Positions 25,398 through 37,167 of a stretch of DNA of 64,000 nt are shown here, in pieces; the first letter of the stretch is position 1; each line of letters starts with the position of its first letter. The translations under genes and the position numbers were made by a program. A model generated the notes under the pieces. That model ran no database searches and was not told the origin of the DNA. It saw only the letters and a list, made by a program, of their open reading frames with translations. The stretch is taken from the NCBI GenBank assembly GCA_016717165.1, contig JADKGA010000002.1, positions 1,116,001 to 1,180,000 of the forward strand. The letters are read 5' to 3'. This DNA is from Candidatus Lutibacillus vidarii. GTDB lineage: Bacteria > Actinomycetota > Actinomycetes > Actinomycetales > Dermatophilaceae.

Positions 25398-26090
25398 TTA
25401 CCAACCGCGGTCGCGCCACTCCTGGAGGAACGGCCGTTCGACTCCCAGCGCCGTGTCGCGCCCGTGCCCGGGGTAGACCCAGGTGTCGTCCCCGAATCGG
25501 TCGAACACCCGCTCGACCACGTCCGCATAGAGCGACGAGAAGGACTGACCCGGCATCGTCGTGTTGCCGACCCCGCCGGGGAAGAGCGAGTCGCCGGTGA
25601 ACAGGTGCGTGCGATTTCCCGGTTCGGCATACGCCAAAGCGACGGAACCCGGCGTGTGACCACGCAAGGCGATGACGTCGAGCCGCGCCCGACCAACCGT
25701 GACCACGTCGCCGTGCCGGAGCCGGACCGTCGGTGGCACCGGCAGGGCGTCGGCGTCGTCCTCGCCGGCCGCGCTGGGCGCCGGGTGCCGCTGAAGCAGC
25801 ACCGCCAGCGCCCGAGTGTGGTCCCAGTGCTGGTGCGTCGTCACCACGAGGTCGAGCCGCCCGCTGCCCTCGGCGACGAGGCCAGTGAGGCGGTCCACGT
25901 CGTCGGCCGCGTCGATCAGGAGCTGCTCTCCCGTGGCAGCACAGGTCAGCAGGTAGACGCAGTTGTTCATCGCCGAGACGGTGATCTTGCGGACGGTGAG
26001 CCCGTCCAGCTCCCGCACCGAGGTGGGGTCGCCGGGGTGGACGTCATCCCGGTATGCCGGATCGGGGTACCAGCGCGTCGGCGTGGTCAT
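25398..26090 (-). CDS. MBL-fold metallo-hydrolase (glyoxalase II-like)
   Basis: This 230-residue beta-lactamase-fold hydrolase has the metal ligands HQHWDH (86-91), GHTPGS, GDSLF and YPGHG in order. The first motif has Gln in place of the usual variable residue, which keeps both histidines and the aspartate. Such proteins hydrolyse thioesters. Its ATG overlaps the stop of the upstream mycothiol-type gene by 4 bp, which suggests a mycothiol thioester substrate. It lies beside uvrA, as in Mycobacterium. The C-terminus abuts the repeat region. Confidence 0.88.
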   Translation of the reverse strand: MTTPTRWYPDPAYRDDVHPGDPTSVRELDGLTVRKITVSAMNNCVYLLTCAATGEQLLIDAADDVDRLTGLVAEGSGRLDLVVTTHQHWDHTRALAVLLQRHPAPSAAGEDDADALPVPPTVRLRHGDVVTVGRARLDVIALRGHTPGSVALAYAEPGNRTHLFTGDSLFPGGVGNTTMPGQSFSSLYADVVERVFDRFGDDTWVYPGHGRDTALGVERPFLQEWRDRGW

Positions 26091-26686
26091 CCGGCGCTCA
26101 CCGTCGGTGGGGCCGGGTCCGCAGCCCGGGCGAGCCGGAGCAGTGCCTGCGCCCGACCCTCGTGGTCCTGGGCCAGGGCCGCCTCCGTCTCGCTGCGCAG
26201 GTAGCGCTCCACGAGGTCCGGCTCGACGTCGTCGAAACCGAAGCCCGCGAGGAGGTCGACATGGTGGTAGACGACCTCGCGGAGCCGAAGCCCCGGCAGT
26301 GCGCGGGCGGCGAACAGCCGGCCCCCCGGCGTCCGCTCGACCTGGATCTCGTCGTGCTCGGGGCGGAGCCGGGCCAGGGCATCGGCCAGCCCAGCGGCGG
26401 TGCCGGCCAGCGTGTCGAGGAGACCCGAGCGTGGCAGCAGCGCCCAGGACTCGATGTCCGCGGAGCGCTCGGCCTCACCGGCATACATCGTCTCGCCGGT
26501 CCCGTCCACGGCCGCCCGAGCCAGCCGGGTCAGGCCCTCGGCGTTGCGGGCCAGGTGCGAGAGGACGTGGGCTCGGGACCAACCCACGCACAGGCTGGGG
26601 GCGAGCAGGTCCGTCTCGGTGAGCGTGGCAGCGGTCTTGAGGAGGCGGCGGGTGTGCTCCGCCAGGAGGTCCGGACTGGTCGGCAT
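26087..26686 (-). CDS. Maleylpyruvate isomerase-family mycothiol-dependent protein
   Basis: The 199-residue protein has a DinB-like four-helix N-terminal domain of the MDMPI family: AEHTRRLLKTAATL, CVGWSRAHVLSHLARNAEGL and a REVVYHHVDLLAGF helix supplying the metal histidines. Family members use mycothiol as a cofactor in isomerisation or S-transfer. ATG at 26686 lies 7 nt after a TACGCT -10 box (26694-26699, minus strand), so the mRNA is probably leaderless; a longer frame to 26752 would cross this promoter. It is divergent from uvrA and coupled to the MBL gene. Confidence 0.85.
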   Translation of the reverse strand: MPTSPDLLAEHTRRLLKTAATLTETDLLAPSLCVGWSRAHVLSHLARNAEGLTRLARAAVDGTGETMYAGEAERSADIESWALLPRSGLLDTLAGTAAGLADALARLRPEHDEIQVERTPGGRLFAARALPGLRLREVVYHHVDLLAGFGFDDVEPDLVERYLRSETEAALAQDHEGRAQALLRLARAADPAPPTVSAG

Positions 26687-26736
26687 GGCAGGCAGCGTAG
26701 CCGCCGTGAGCCGGCAGCGCGCCAGGCGTGTCGGCG

Positions 26737-26759
26737 TTGTCGGTGGGGGCACCTAGGCT
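26737..26759 (+). promoter_or_regulatory. RecA/LexA-independent DNA-damage promoter of uvrA
   Basis: TTGTCGGTG (26737-26745), 8 nt, TAGGCT (26754-26759): a full match to the RecA-NDp/PafBC pattern tTGTCRgtg-N8-TAnnnT. The GTG start follows 7 nt later, the same distance as in uvrB. Confidence 0.85.
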
Positions 26760-26766
26760 GTCACCC

Positions 26767-29730
<2,964 letters not shown>

Positions 29731-29833
29731 AGACTGCTTTCAGGTTCACCGTCAAGGATTCAACGGTATGCCGGACCCGTCCCGGGCCGGCCGACGAAGG
29801 CCCGCCCCCGGGCGGCTGACGAACAGGGAGACC

Positions 29834-30283
29834 ATGACCACCTCAGACCTCACCCGCCGATCCGTCGTCCAGGGCGCCGCAGCCGTCGGGCTCGGTGCCG
29901 TCGCCGTCGGCACCCTCGCTGCGTGCGGCTCCTCGACCCCGGCCCCGGCCGCGGTCAGCCCGTCGTCCTCCGCCGGCTCGACCACCAGTGGCTCTGCGGC
30001 CAGCGGCACCACCGTGGCCAAGGCGGATGTCCCGGTCGGCGGCGGGAAGGTCGTCGACCAGGTCGTCGTCACCCAGCCGACGGCGGGCGACTTCAAGGCC
30101 TTCACCGCGGTGTGCACCCACAACCAGTGCCTGGTGTCGAAGATCGAGGGCGGCAATATCGTCTGCACCTGCCACGGGTCCACCTTCGACGCCGCGACCG
30201 GGGCCGTGAAGGGCGGCCTTGCGACCGCGCCGCTGGCCGCCAAGACCGTGACGGTCAGCGGCGACAACCTCGTCGTCTCCTGA
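29834..30283 (+). CDS. Rieske [2Fe-2S] lipoprotein with Tat signal
   Basis: The 149-residue protein has a twin-arginine signal (TRRSVVQG), a hydrophobic stretch and a lipobox LAAC (Cys at about 31), then a Ser/Thr/Ala-rich linker. The C-terminal Rieske fold has CTHNQC and CTCHGSTFD, which supply the two Cys-x-His pairs for the cluster. It is thus folded and loaded in the cytoplasm, exported by Tat and lipid-anchored outside. ATG at 29834 has AGGGAG upstream. Redox partners are unknown. The 103 bp after uvrA show no terminator. Confidence 0.85.
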   Translation: MTTSDLTRRSVVQGAAAVGLGAVAVGTLAACGSSTPAPAAVSPSSSAGSTTSGSAASGTTVAKADVPVGGGKVVDQVVVTQPTAGDFKAFTAVCTHNQCLVSKIEGGNIVCTCHGSTFDAATGAVKGGLATAPLAAKTVTVSGDNLVVS

Positions 30284-30903
30284 CCAGCGAGCCGGCCGCC
30301 GGGCCGACCCTGGTCGAGGCGCTGGGCGGCCGAGACCTGGTCGTCGACGAACGCCTCACCGGCGTGACCGACCACGGCGAGATTGCCGACGTCGAGCTGG
30401 ACGGTTGCGTCCTCGACGCCTGTGACCTCGAGGGCCTCACCTGGCGCCGCGTCGTGCTGCGCGAGTGCCGGTTCACCGGGTGCAACCTCAGCCGGGTCCG
30501 CTTCGTCGACACCAGGCTCGTCGACTGTCTCATCGAGGGCGGCAAGGCCCTCGGTGTCGGCTGGTCGGGGGCTCGGTTGTCCGAGGTGGCCACGGTGCCG
30601 CTGCACCTTGTCGACGTCCGCGTCGACTTCGGCAGCTTCACCGGTATGCCGTTGCGGGGGGCCCGGCTGATCCGCTGCTCGGCCCGGGAGGCCGACTTCA
30701 CCGACGCCTACCTCCGCGAGGCGGACCTGACCGGCACGATTCTCGCCGGTGCCCGCTTCGCCGGCGCGGACCTGCGCGACGCCATCCTCGTCGACGTCGA
30801 CGAGCACGACATCGACCCCCGGGAGACCCAGGTGCGCGGGGCTCGCTTCTCAGCCGTGGGTGCGGCCCGGTTGCTCGACGCCTTCGGCGTCGTCGTGTCC
30901 TGA
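30280..30903 (+). CDS. Pentapeptide-repeat protein (start uncertain)
   Basis: The product is a right-handed beta-helix protein of about 207 residues built from A(D/N)Lxx-type pentapeptides, for example CVLDACDLEGLTW, CRFTGCNLSRVRF and ADFTDAYLREADLTGTILAGARFAGADLRDA. It resembles MfpA/Qnr-like and uncharacterised pentapeptide proteins. No ATG, GTG or TTG precedes the conserved N-terminal LVEALGGRDLVVDE segment. The only overlap-style start is a CTG at 30280 sharing 4 bp with the Rieske stop; the first standard codon is GTG at 30364, which would remove ~28 residues. The family is clear, the start is not. Confidence 0.75.
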   Translation: MTSEPAAGPTLVEALGGRDLVVDERLTGVTDHGEIADVELDGCVLDACDLEGLTWRRVVLRECRFTGCNLSRVRFVDTRLVDCLIEGGKALGVGWSGARLSEVATVPLHLVDVRVDFGSFTGMPLRGARLIRCSAREADFTDAYLREADLTGTILAGARFAGADLRDAILVDVDEHDIDPRETQVRGARFSAVGAARLLDAFGVVVS

Positions 30904-30917
30904 CCCGATCCCCGGCC

Positions 30918-30940
30918 CTGTCGGGGGGCCCGCCTACAGT
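30918..30940 (+). promoter_or_regulatory. RecA/LexA-independent DNA-damage promoter of uvrC
   Basis: CTGTCGGGG (30918-30926), 8 nt, TACAGT (30935-30940), then 6 nt to the GTG. It follows the tTGTCRgtg-N8-TAnnnT pattern with mismatches at the first and eighth positions of the upstream box. Confidence 0.65.
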
Positions 30941-30946
30941 GGGTCC

Positions 30947-32893
30947 GTGGCAGACCCGGCGAGCTACCGACCCCGGCCGGGGCAGATCCCGGTCGACCCC
31001 GGGGTCTACCGGTTCCGGGACGCCCACGGTCGGGTCATCTACGTCGGCAAGGCCAAGTCGCTGCGCCCACGGCTGTCGTCATACTTCCAGGACGTCGCGG
31101 CACTGCACCCTCGCACGGCGACGATGGTGCGGACGGCGACCGCGGTCGAGTGGACCGTCGTCGCGACAGAGGTCGAGGCACTCCAGCTCGAGTACTCGTG
31201 GATCAAGGAGTTCGACCCACGGTTCAACGTCAAGTACCGCGATGACAAGTCCTACCCCTTCCTCGCCGTCACCCTCGATGAGGAGTTCCCCCGGGCCCAG
31301 GTGCTCCGCGGGGCCAAACGCAAGGGAACCCGCTACTTCGGGCCGTACAGCCATGCCTGGGCGATCCGGGAGACCCTCGACCTGCTGCTGCGTGTCTTCC
31401 CGCTGCGCACCTGCTCGATGGGCGTCTTCAAGCGGGCCGCCCAGACCGGCCGGCCGTGCCTGCTCGGCTATATCGACAAGTGCGCCGCGCCCTGCGTCGG
31501 CCGGGTCACGCCGGACGAGCACCGCGCCATCGCCGAGGACTTCTGTGCCTTCATGGCCGGTGACACCGACCCCTTCGTCCGCCGGCTCGAGCGCGACATG
31601 CGGGCCGCCGCCAAGGACCTCGAGTTCGAGCGGGCCGCCCGGCTGCGCGACGATCTCGGTGCGCTCTACAAGGCGCTGGAACGTTCGGCCGTCGTCCTCG
31701 GCGACAGCACCGACGCGGACGTCTTCGCCATTGCCCAGGACGAGCTCGAAGCGGCCGTCCAGGTCTTCCACGTCCGTCGCGGCCGGGTCCGCGGTCAGCG
31801 TGGCTGGGTCGTCGAGAAGGACCAGTGGGAGTCCTTCGGTGAGCGCGAGGGTGCCGCCGCGCTCGTCGAGCGGCTCCTCCAGCAGGTGTATGGCGACCGG
31901 GCTGCTGAGGACGTGCCGCGCGAGGTCCTCGTCCCGTCCCTGCCCACCGACGCCGGGACGATGGTGAGCTGGCTGAGCGAGCGCCGCGGCTCCGCCGTCG
32001 ACCTGCGGGTGCCTCGGCGCGGGGACAAGCGGGCCCTCATGGAGACGGTCCGCCGCAACGCCGAGCAGGCCCTGGCCCGGCACAAGGTGGCCCGGGCAGG
32101 CGACCTCACGGCGCGCAGCCAGGCCTTGCAGGAGCTCCAGGATGCGCTGGGCCTGGACGAGGCGCCGCTGCGCATCGAGTGCTTCGACGTCAGCCACGTC
32201 CAAGGCACCGAGGTGGTCGCCTCGATGGTCGTCGTCGAGGACGGGCTGCCGCGCAAGAGCGACTACCGGCGGTTCATCGTTCGAGGGGCCGTCGACGGGA
32301 CCGCTCGGGATGACACCGCCGCGATGCGGGAGGTCCTCAGCCGAAGGTTCGCCCGGCTGACCGAGGAGGCCGCACAGAAGGTGGACCCGACGACGGGGGA
32401 GCGGCGCCGGTTCGCCTACCCGCCGAACCTCGTCGTCGTCGACGGCGGCCTGCCACAGGTGAACGCCGCCTACGAGGTCCTGACCCGGCTCGAGGTCACC
32501 GGGGTGACCGTCGTCGGGCTGGCCAAGCGGCTCGAGGAGATCTGGGTGCCCGGCTCGGAGTACCCGGTCATCGTTCCTCGGACCAGTGAGGGGCTGTACC
32601 TGCTCCAGCGGCTGCGTGACGAGGCGCACCGGTTCGCGATCACCTTCCACCGGGCCCGGCGCTCGGCGGCGATGACCCGCTCGACGCTCGACGATGTCCC
32701 CGGGCTCGGGCCGAGTCGGCAGGCCGCCCTGCTGCGCGCTTTCGGGTCGGTCAAGAAGATCCGGGCCGCCGGTGTCGCGGACCTCGTCGCGGTTCCGGGC
32801 ATCGGTCCGGCCCTCGCCCAGGTGATCCTCGATACCCTCGGGACACCGGGCGCGCCAGCCGTTAACGTGACGACTGGAGAGCTCCTGGACTGA
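30947..32893 (+). CDS. uvrC: UvrABC excinuclease subunit C
   Basis: The 648-residue dual-incision nuclease has an N-terminal GIY-YIG domain GVYRFRDAHGRVIYVGKAKS (19-38), a central UVR/UvrB-contact helix (DLEFERAARLRDDL), a C-terminal RNase H-like endonuclease region (ECFDVSHVQG, VVVDGGLPQV) and tandem helix-hairpin-helix motifs (LDDVPGLGPSRQAALL; LVAVPGIGPALAQ). GTG at 30947 lies 6 nt past the damage promoter -10 box. It heads the conserved uvrC-rapZ-yvcK-whiA cluster. Confidence 0.97.
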   Translation: MADPASYRPRPGQIPVDPGVYRFRDAHGRVIYVGKAKSLRPRLSSYFQDVAALHPRTATMVRTATAVEWTVVATEVEALQLEYSWIKEFDPRFNVKYRDDKSYPFLAVTLDEEFPRAQVLRGAKRKGTRYFGPYSHAWAIRETLDLLLRVFPLRTCSMGVFKRAAQTGRPCLLGYIDKCAAPCVGRVTPDEHRAIAEDFCAFMAGDTDPFVRRLERDMRAAAKDLEFERAARLRDDLGALYKALERSAVVLGDSTDADVFAIAQDELEAAVQVFHVRRGRVRGQRGWVVEKDQWESFGEREGAAALVERLLQQVYGDRAAEDVPREVLVPSLPTDAGTMVSWLSERRGSAVDLRVPRRGDKRALMETVRRNAEQALARHKVARAGDLTARSQALQELQDALGLDEAPLRIECFDVSHVQGTEVVASMVVVEDGLPRKSDYRRFIVRGAVDGTARDDTAAMREVLSRRFARLTEEAAQKVDPTTGERRRFAYPPNLVVVDGGLPQVNAAYEVLTRLEVTGVTVVGLAKRLEEIWVPGSEYPVIVPRTSEGLYLLQRLRDEAHRFAITFHRARRSAAMTRSTLDDVPGLGPSRQAALLRAFGSVKKIRAAGVADLVAVPGIGPALAQVILDTLGTPGAPAVNVTTGELLD

Positions 32894-32998
32894 CCGGAGG
32901 TGACCCGGCATACCGCCAGGCACTAGCCAAGCCACGGTCGGGAGTCGGCGGGCACGCGGCAGGACTCGACACGGACACGGCGCGAGAGAAGGACGGCG

Positions 32999-33934
32999 AT
33001 GAGCGACGTAGGGCCTCCCGGACCGATGGTCCGCAGCGCGGACCACATGGTCATCCTCACCGGGATGAGCGGTGCGGGGCGCTCGACGATGGCCAGCGTC
33101 CTTGAGGATCTCGGCTGGTATGTCGTCGACAACCTCCCGCCCCAGATGCTTCCCGCGCTGGACACCCTGCGCACCGAGGTCGCGCGGGCGGCCCCGACGG
33201 CGGGGTCGTCGGGACTGCCCGACGACGTGCAGCCACGCTTGGCCGCCGTCGTCGACGTCCGGAGCCGGTGGTGGTTCAACCGCCTCAACGACGCTCTCGA
33301 CGAGCTTGCCGGCCGCGGGGTCCGCCCGAGCATCGTCTTCCTCGACGCCACCGACGAGGCGCTGGTCCGGCGCTTCGAAAGCGTCCGGCGCCCGCACCCG
33401 CTCCAAGGCGAAGGCCGACTCCTCGACGGCATCCAGCAGGAGCGCACGGTCCTGCTGGAGCTTCGCTCTCGCGCCGATGTCGTCGTCGACACCTCGGGGC
33501 TCAACGTGCACGGACTGGCGTCGAAGACGGTGTCGCTGTTCGCCGCGAGTCGCGGTCCGGCCCTGCGGATGGCCGTGATGTCCTTCGGCTTCAAGTACGG
33601 TGTCCCGCTCGACGCCGACTATGTCCTTGACATGCGCTTTCTGCCGAACCCGTTCTGGGTCCCCGAGCTGCGCCCGCTCACCGGACGTGACGCGGCCGTG
33701 GCGGACTTCGTCCTCGGCCGGCCCGGTGCGACTGAGTTCGTCGACGGCGTCGTCGGGTGGATGAAGCCGGTCCTCGCCGGCTATCTCGCCGAGGGCCGTC
33801 GATATGTCACCCTCGCCGTCGGCTGTACGGGTGGCAAACACCGCTCCGTGGCGGTGGCGGAGGCACTGGCGGGTCGGCTCGCGGGGGCTGACATCAGCAG
33901 TTTCGTCGTCCACCGCGACCTCGGGCGCGAGTAG
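32999..33934 (+). CDS. rapZ: RNase adapter / nucleotide-binding protein RapZ
   Basis: The 311-residue P-loop protein of the RapZ/YvcJ family has Walker A GMSGAGRST (22-30), VVDNLPP, the central RPHPLQG and the C-terminal domain CTGGKHRSVAVAEAL. In E. coli RapZ guides RNase E to GlmZ; in actinobacteria the role is less clear, though it binds nucleotides. The ATG has AAGGA 6 nt upstream and follows uvrC by 105 bp. It is conserved next to yvcK and whiA in Gram-positive bacteria. Confidence 0.93.
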   Translation: MSDVGPPGPMVRSADHMVILTGMSGAGRSTMASVLEDLGWYVVDNLPPQMLPALDTLRTEVARAAPTAGSSGLPDDVQPRLAAVVDVRSRWWFNRLNDALDELAGRGVRPSIVFLDATDEALVRRFESVRRPHPLQGEGRLLDGIQQERTVLLELRSRADVVVDTSGLNVHGLASKTVSLFAASRGPALRMAVMSFGFKYGVPLDADYVLDMRFLPNPFWVPELRPLTGRDAAVADFVLGRPGATEFVDGVVGWMKPVLAGYLAEGRRYVTLAVGCTGGKHRSVAVAEALAGRLAGADISSFVVHRDLGRE

Positions 33935-33949
33935 CCAGGGGGTCGCAGG

Positions 33950-34897
33950 GTGAGGCACGAACGTGCAGTGGCCCTCGGCGGGGGGCACGGCCTAGCTGTG
34001 TCGCTGGCGGCTCTCAAACACGTCACCGACACGATCACCGCCGTCGTCACGGTGGCTGACGATGGCGGTTCCTCGGGCCGGCTGCGCGAGGAGTTCCACG
34101 TCCTGCCCCCCGGCGACCTGCGGATGGCGATCTCGGCCCTGTGCGAGGACAGCGACTGGGGCCACCAATGGCGTGACGTGCTCCAGCACCGGTTCGGTGG
34201 AGAGGGGCCACTCGCCGGCCACGCGCTCGGCAACCTGCTCATCGTCGCGCTCTGGGACCTCCTCGACGGGACCGTGTCCGGCCTCGACCTGGTTGGCCGA
34301 CTGCTCAACGCGCGGGGCAAGGTGATGCCGATGGCGGGGGAACCGCTGGAGATCGTCGCCGACATCCTCGGGCACGACCCGCACTATCCGGACGTGCTGA
34401 CGACGGTCCGGGGCCAGCACGCTGTCGCGATCTCACCCGGTCGTGTTAGCGCCGTCCGGCTGCTGCCCCCCGACCCGGCGCCCTGCCCGGAGGCCCTCGC
34501 CGCGGTCGCTGACGCCGACTGGGTCTTCATCGGTCCCGGGTCGTGGTTCACCTCGGTGCTCCCACACCTGCTCGTCCCACCGCTGCGGCAGGCCCTCAAC
34601 GACACCCCCGCACGGAAGGTGCTCAACCTCAACCTCGACGTCGGGGCCGACGAAACGCAGGGTTTCCGGGCTGCGGACCTGCTCCGGACCCTGGCGACCT
34701 ATGCCCCAGAGCTGAGGCTTGAGGCGGTCGTCGCGGACCCGTCGGTCGTCGAGTCCCTCCGCGAGCTCGACGAGGCCGCGGAGGCCTTCGGTGCCGAGCT
34801 GGTCGTCCAGCAGGTGGCCGCTCCCCGGACGGTTGGGCAGCACGACTCGCTGCGTCTCGCGGCCGTCTATCGCGACCTCATGGCCCGCCGAGCGTGA
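33950..34897 (+). CDS. yvcK: Gluconeogenesis factor YvcK/CuvA (CofD-like)
   Basis: The 315-residue UDP-sugar-binding protein of the CofD-like family has N-terminal ALGGGHGL, VTVADDGGSSGRLR, PPGDLRMAISAL, the GHALGNLLI helix and FIGPGSWFTSVLPHLLV. In Bacillus and Mycobacterium it is needed for growth on gluconeogenic carbon and for normal cell-wall synthesis. The start is GTG with AGGGGG about 9 nt upstream, 15 bp after rapZ. Confidence 0.93.
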   Translation: MRHERAVALGGGHGLAVSLAALKHVTDTITAVVTVADDGGSSGRLREEFHVLPPGDLRMAISALCEDSDWGHQWRDVLQHRFGGEGPLAGHALGNLLIVALWDLLDGTVSGLDLVGRLLNARGKVMPMAGEPLEIVADILGHDPHYPDVLTTVRGQHAVAISPGRVSAVRLLPPDPAPCPEALAAVADADWVFIGPGSWFTSVLPHLLVPPLRQALNDTPARKVLNLNLDVGADETQGFRAADLLRTLATYAPELRLEAVVADPSVVESLRELDEAAEAFGAELVVQQVAAPRTVGQHDSLRLAAVYRDLMARRA

Positions 34898-35009
34898 CGG
34901 GTCGGTCCGGGTCGTCCCCGACGTGCGGTTTGGGCAGCGGCGAACTACCATCGCTGCGTCCGGTTCGCGACGGGGCGGGCTTGAGCGACCGGAGATGCTC
35001 GGAGGCAGG

Positions 35010-36002
35010 ATGGTGCGCACGATGGCGATGACGCCCAAGGTCAAGGACGAGCTGGCTCGGCTCGATATCACCAAGCCGTGCTGCCGCAAGGCGGAGGTGG
35101 CGGCGACGCTGCGCTTCGCCGGGGGGCTGCACATCGTCGGGGGCCGCATCGTCGTCGAGGCCGAGCTTGACACCGCCATGGCGGCCCGCCGACTGCGGAC
35201 CTTCATCGCCGAGGTGTATGGCCACCACAGCGACCTCGTCGTCCTCTCCGGCGGTGGCCTGCGCAAGGGCAGCCGCTACCTCGTCCGCGTCGTCGAGGAG
35301 GGCGCCACCCTGGCCCGGCAGACCGGCCTCGTCGATGCGCGGGGGCGTCCGGTGCGAGGCCTCCCCGCCAAGGTGGTCAGCGCCGGGTCGTGCGACTCCG
35401 AGGCGGCCTGGCGCGGGGCCTTCCTCGCTCACGGCTCGCTGACCGAGCCGGGCCGATCCTCGGCGCTGGAGATCACCTGCCCCGGCCCCGAGGCGGCCCT
35501 CGCCTTGGTCGGAGCGGCCCGCCGTCGGCAGATCCAGGCGAAGGCCCGCGAGGTCCGGGGCGTCGACCGGGTGGTGATCCGCGACGGCGACGCCATCGCC
35601 GCGATGCTCACCCGCATGGGTGCCCACGAGGCGGTGCTGGCCTGGGAGGAGCGCCGGATGCGCCGCGAGGTCCGCGCCACAGCCAACCGGCTGGCCAACT
35701 TCGACGACGCCAACCTGCGCCGGTCGGCGCGCGCCGCGGTTGCCGCCGGCGCTCGGGTCGAGCGCGCGCTCGAGCTGCTCGGCGACGACATCCCCGACCA
35801 CCTCCGCGAGGCCGGCGAGCTACGGATCATGCACAAGCAGGCCAGCCTCGAGGAGCTCGGTCAGCTGGCCACCCCGCAGATGACGAAGGACGCCGTGGCC
35901 GGCCGCATCAGGCGGCTTCTCGCCATGGCCGACAAGCACGCCGCGGACCTCGGTATCCCCGGCACCGAGGCCAACCTCACCTCCGAGATGATCGACGGCT
36001 GA
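35010..36002 (+). CDS. whiA: Sporulation/cell-division regulator WhiA
   Basis: The 330-residue protein has an N-terminal LAGLIDADG-homing-endonuclease-like domain lacking nuclease residues (KDELARL...CCRKAEVAATLRFAGGLH) and a C-terminal helix-turn-helix (ASLEELGQLATPQMTKDAVAGRIRRLL). WhiA controls cell division with WhiB in sporulating actinobacteria and is kept in non-sporulating ones. Candidate starts are 34995, 35010 and 35022. GGAGG at 35001 lies 4 nt before 35010, a short but usable gap, while the family start MAMTPKVKDEL would be 35022. Confidence 0.93.
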   Translation: MVRTMAMTPKVKDELARLDITKPCCRKAEVAATLRFAGGLHIVGGRIVVEAELDTAMAARRLRTFIAEVYGHHSDLVVLSGGGLRKGSRYLVRVVEEGATLARQTGLVDARGRPVRGLPAKVVSAGSCDSEAAWRGAFLAHGSLTEPGRSSALEITCPGPEAALALVGAARRRQIQAKAREVRGVDRVVIRDGDAIAAMLTRMGAHEAVLAWEERRMRREVRATANRLANFDDANLRRSARAAVAAGARVERALELLGDDIPDHLREAGELRIMHKQASLEELGQLATPQMTKDAVAGRIRRLLAMADKHAADLGIPGTEANLTSEMIDG

Positions 36003-36157
36003 ACCGCCTGCTCGGCATACCTGCCAGAGCGTCATACGTCACTGTCCACAGGGACCTCCAGCCTGCTCGCGCGAAAGCCGATCCAGTAGGTTGGAGGTGG
36101 CAAGTGAGCCGCCACTGACGTCGGCAACCAAACCCCATCCATGTGGAAGGCAATGAC

Positions 36158-37162
36158 GTGACTGTTCGCGTAGGCATCAACGGCTTCGGCCGCATCGGCC
36201 GCAACTTCTTCCGGGCCGTCCTGGCCTCTGGCGCTGACATCGAGATCGTCGGGGTCAACGACCTCACCGACAACAAGACCCTCGCCACGCTGCTCAAGTA
36301 CGACTCGATCCTCGGTCGTCTCGAGGGCGACGTCACGTATGACGACGACTCGATCACGTACAACGGGAAGTCGTTCAAGGCCTGGGCCGAGCGCGACCCC
36401 GCCGCCTTGGACTGGGCCTCCGTCGGAGCCGACATCGTCATCGAGTCCACCGGCTTCTTCACCGACGCAACCAAGGCCAAGGCCCACGTCGCCGGTGGCG
36501 CCAAGAAGGTCATCATCTCGGCACCGGCCTCCAACGAGGACGTCACCATCGTCATGGGTGTCAACCACGAGGACTATGACTCGGCCAAGCACACGGTCAT
36601 CTCCAACGCCTCGTGCACGACCAACTGCCTCGCCCCGATGGCCAAGCCGCTGCACGACGCCCTGGGCATCGTCAAGGGCCTCATGACGACGATCCACGCC
36701 TACACCGGCGACCAGAACCTGCTCGACGCCCCCCACAAGGACCTGCGTCGCGCCCGCGCCGCCGCGTTGAATATCGTCCCCACCGGCACCGGCGCCGCCA
36801 AGGCCATCGGTCTGGTCATGCCCGAGCTGAAGGGCAAGCTCGACGGCTACGCGCTGCGCGTTCCCACACCGACCGGCTCCGCCACTGACCTGACCTTCGA
36901 GGCCGGCCGTGAGACCACCGTCGACGAGGTCAACGCGATCGTCAAGGCCGCAGCCGAGGGTCCGCTCAAGGGCTTCCTCAAGTACAGCACCGACCCGATC
37001 GTCTCCACCGACATCACCACCGACCCGGCGTCCTGCATCTTCGACGCTCCGCTGACCAAGGTCATCGGCAACCAGGTCAAGGTCGTCGGCTGGTACGACA
37101 ACGAGTGGGGCTACAGCAACCGGCTCGTCGACCTCGTGCTGCACGTCGGCAAGAGCCTCTGA
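36158..37162 (+). CDS. gap: Glyceraldehyde-3-phosphate dehydrogenase, type I
   Basis: The 334-residue NAD-dependent glycolytic dehydrogenase has GINGFGRIGR (6-15), catalytic Cys153 in ASCTTNC, HAYTGDQN with the active-site His, and WYDNEWGYSNR at the end. GTG at 36158 has GGAAGG 7 nt upstream; a GTG at 36143 overlaps that site. A TAGGTT -10-like box at 36087-36092 is a possible promoter. It starts the gap-pgk-tpiA operon, with 5 bp to pgk. Confidence 0.97.
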   Translation: MTVRVGINGFGRIGRNFFRAVLASGADIEIVGVNDLTDNKTLATLLKYDSILGRLEGDVTYDDDSITYNGKSFKAWAERDPAALDWASVGADIVIESTGFFTDATKAKAHVAGGAKKVIISAPASNEDVTIVMGVNHEDYDSAKHTVISNASCTTNCLAPMAKPLHDALGIVKGLMTTIHAYTGDQNLLDAPHKDLRRARAAALNIVPTGTGAAKAIGLVMPELKGKLDGYALRVPTPTGSATDLTFEAGRETTVDEVNAIVKAAAEGPLKGFLKYSTDPIVSTDITTDPASCIFDAPLTKVIGNQVKVVGWYDNEWGYSNRLVDLVLHVGKSL

Positions 37163-37167
37163 TCACG

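Noticed and set aside
24702..25600. Long open frames across the repeat region as real genes
   Set aside because: The 28-bp period shifts the frame each unit, products are low-complexity Arg/Pro/Gly-rich, and no start signals or domains are seen.
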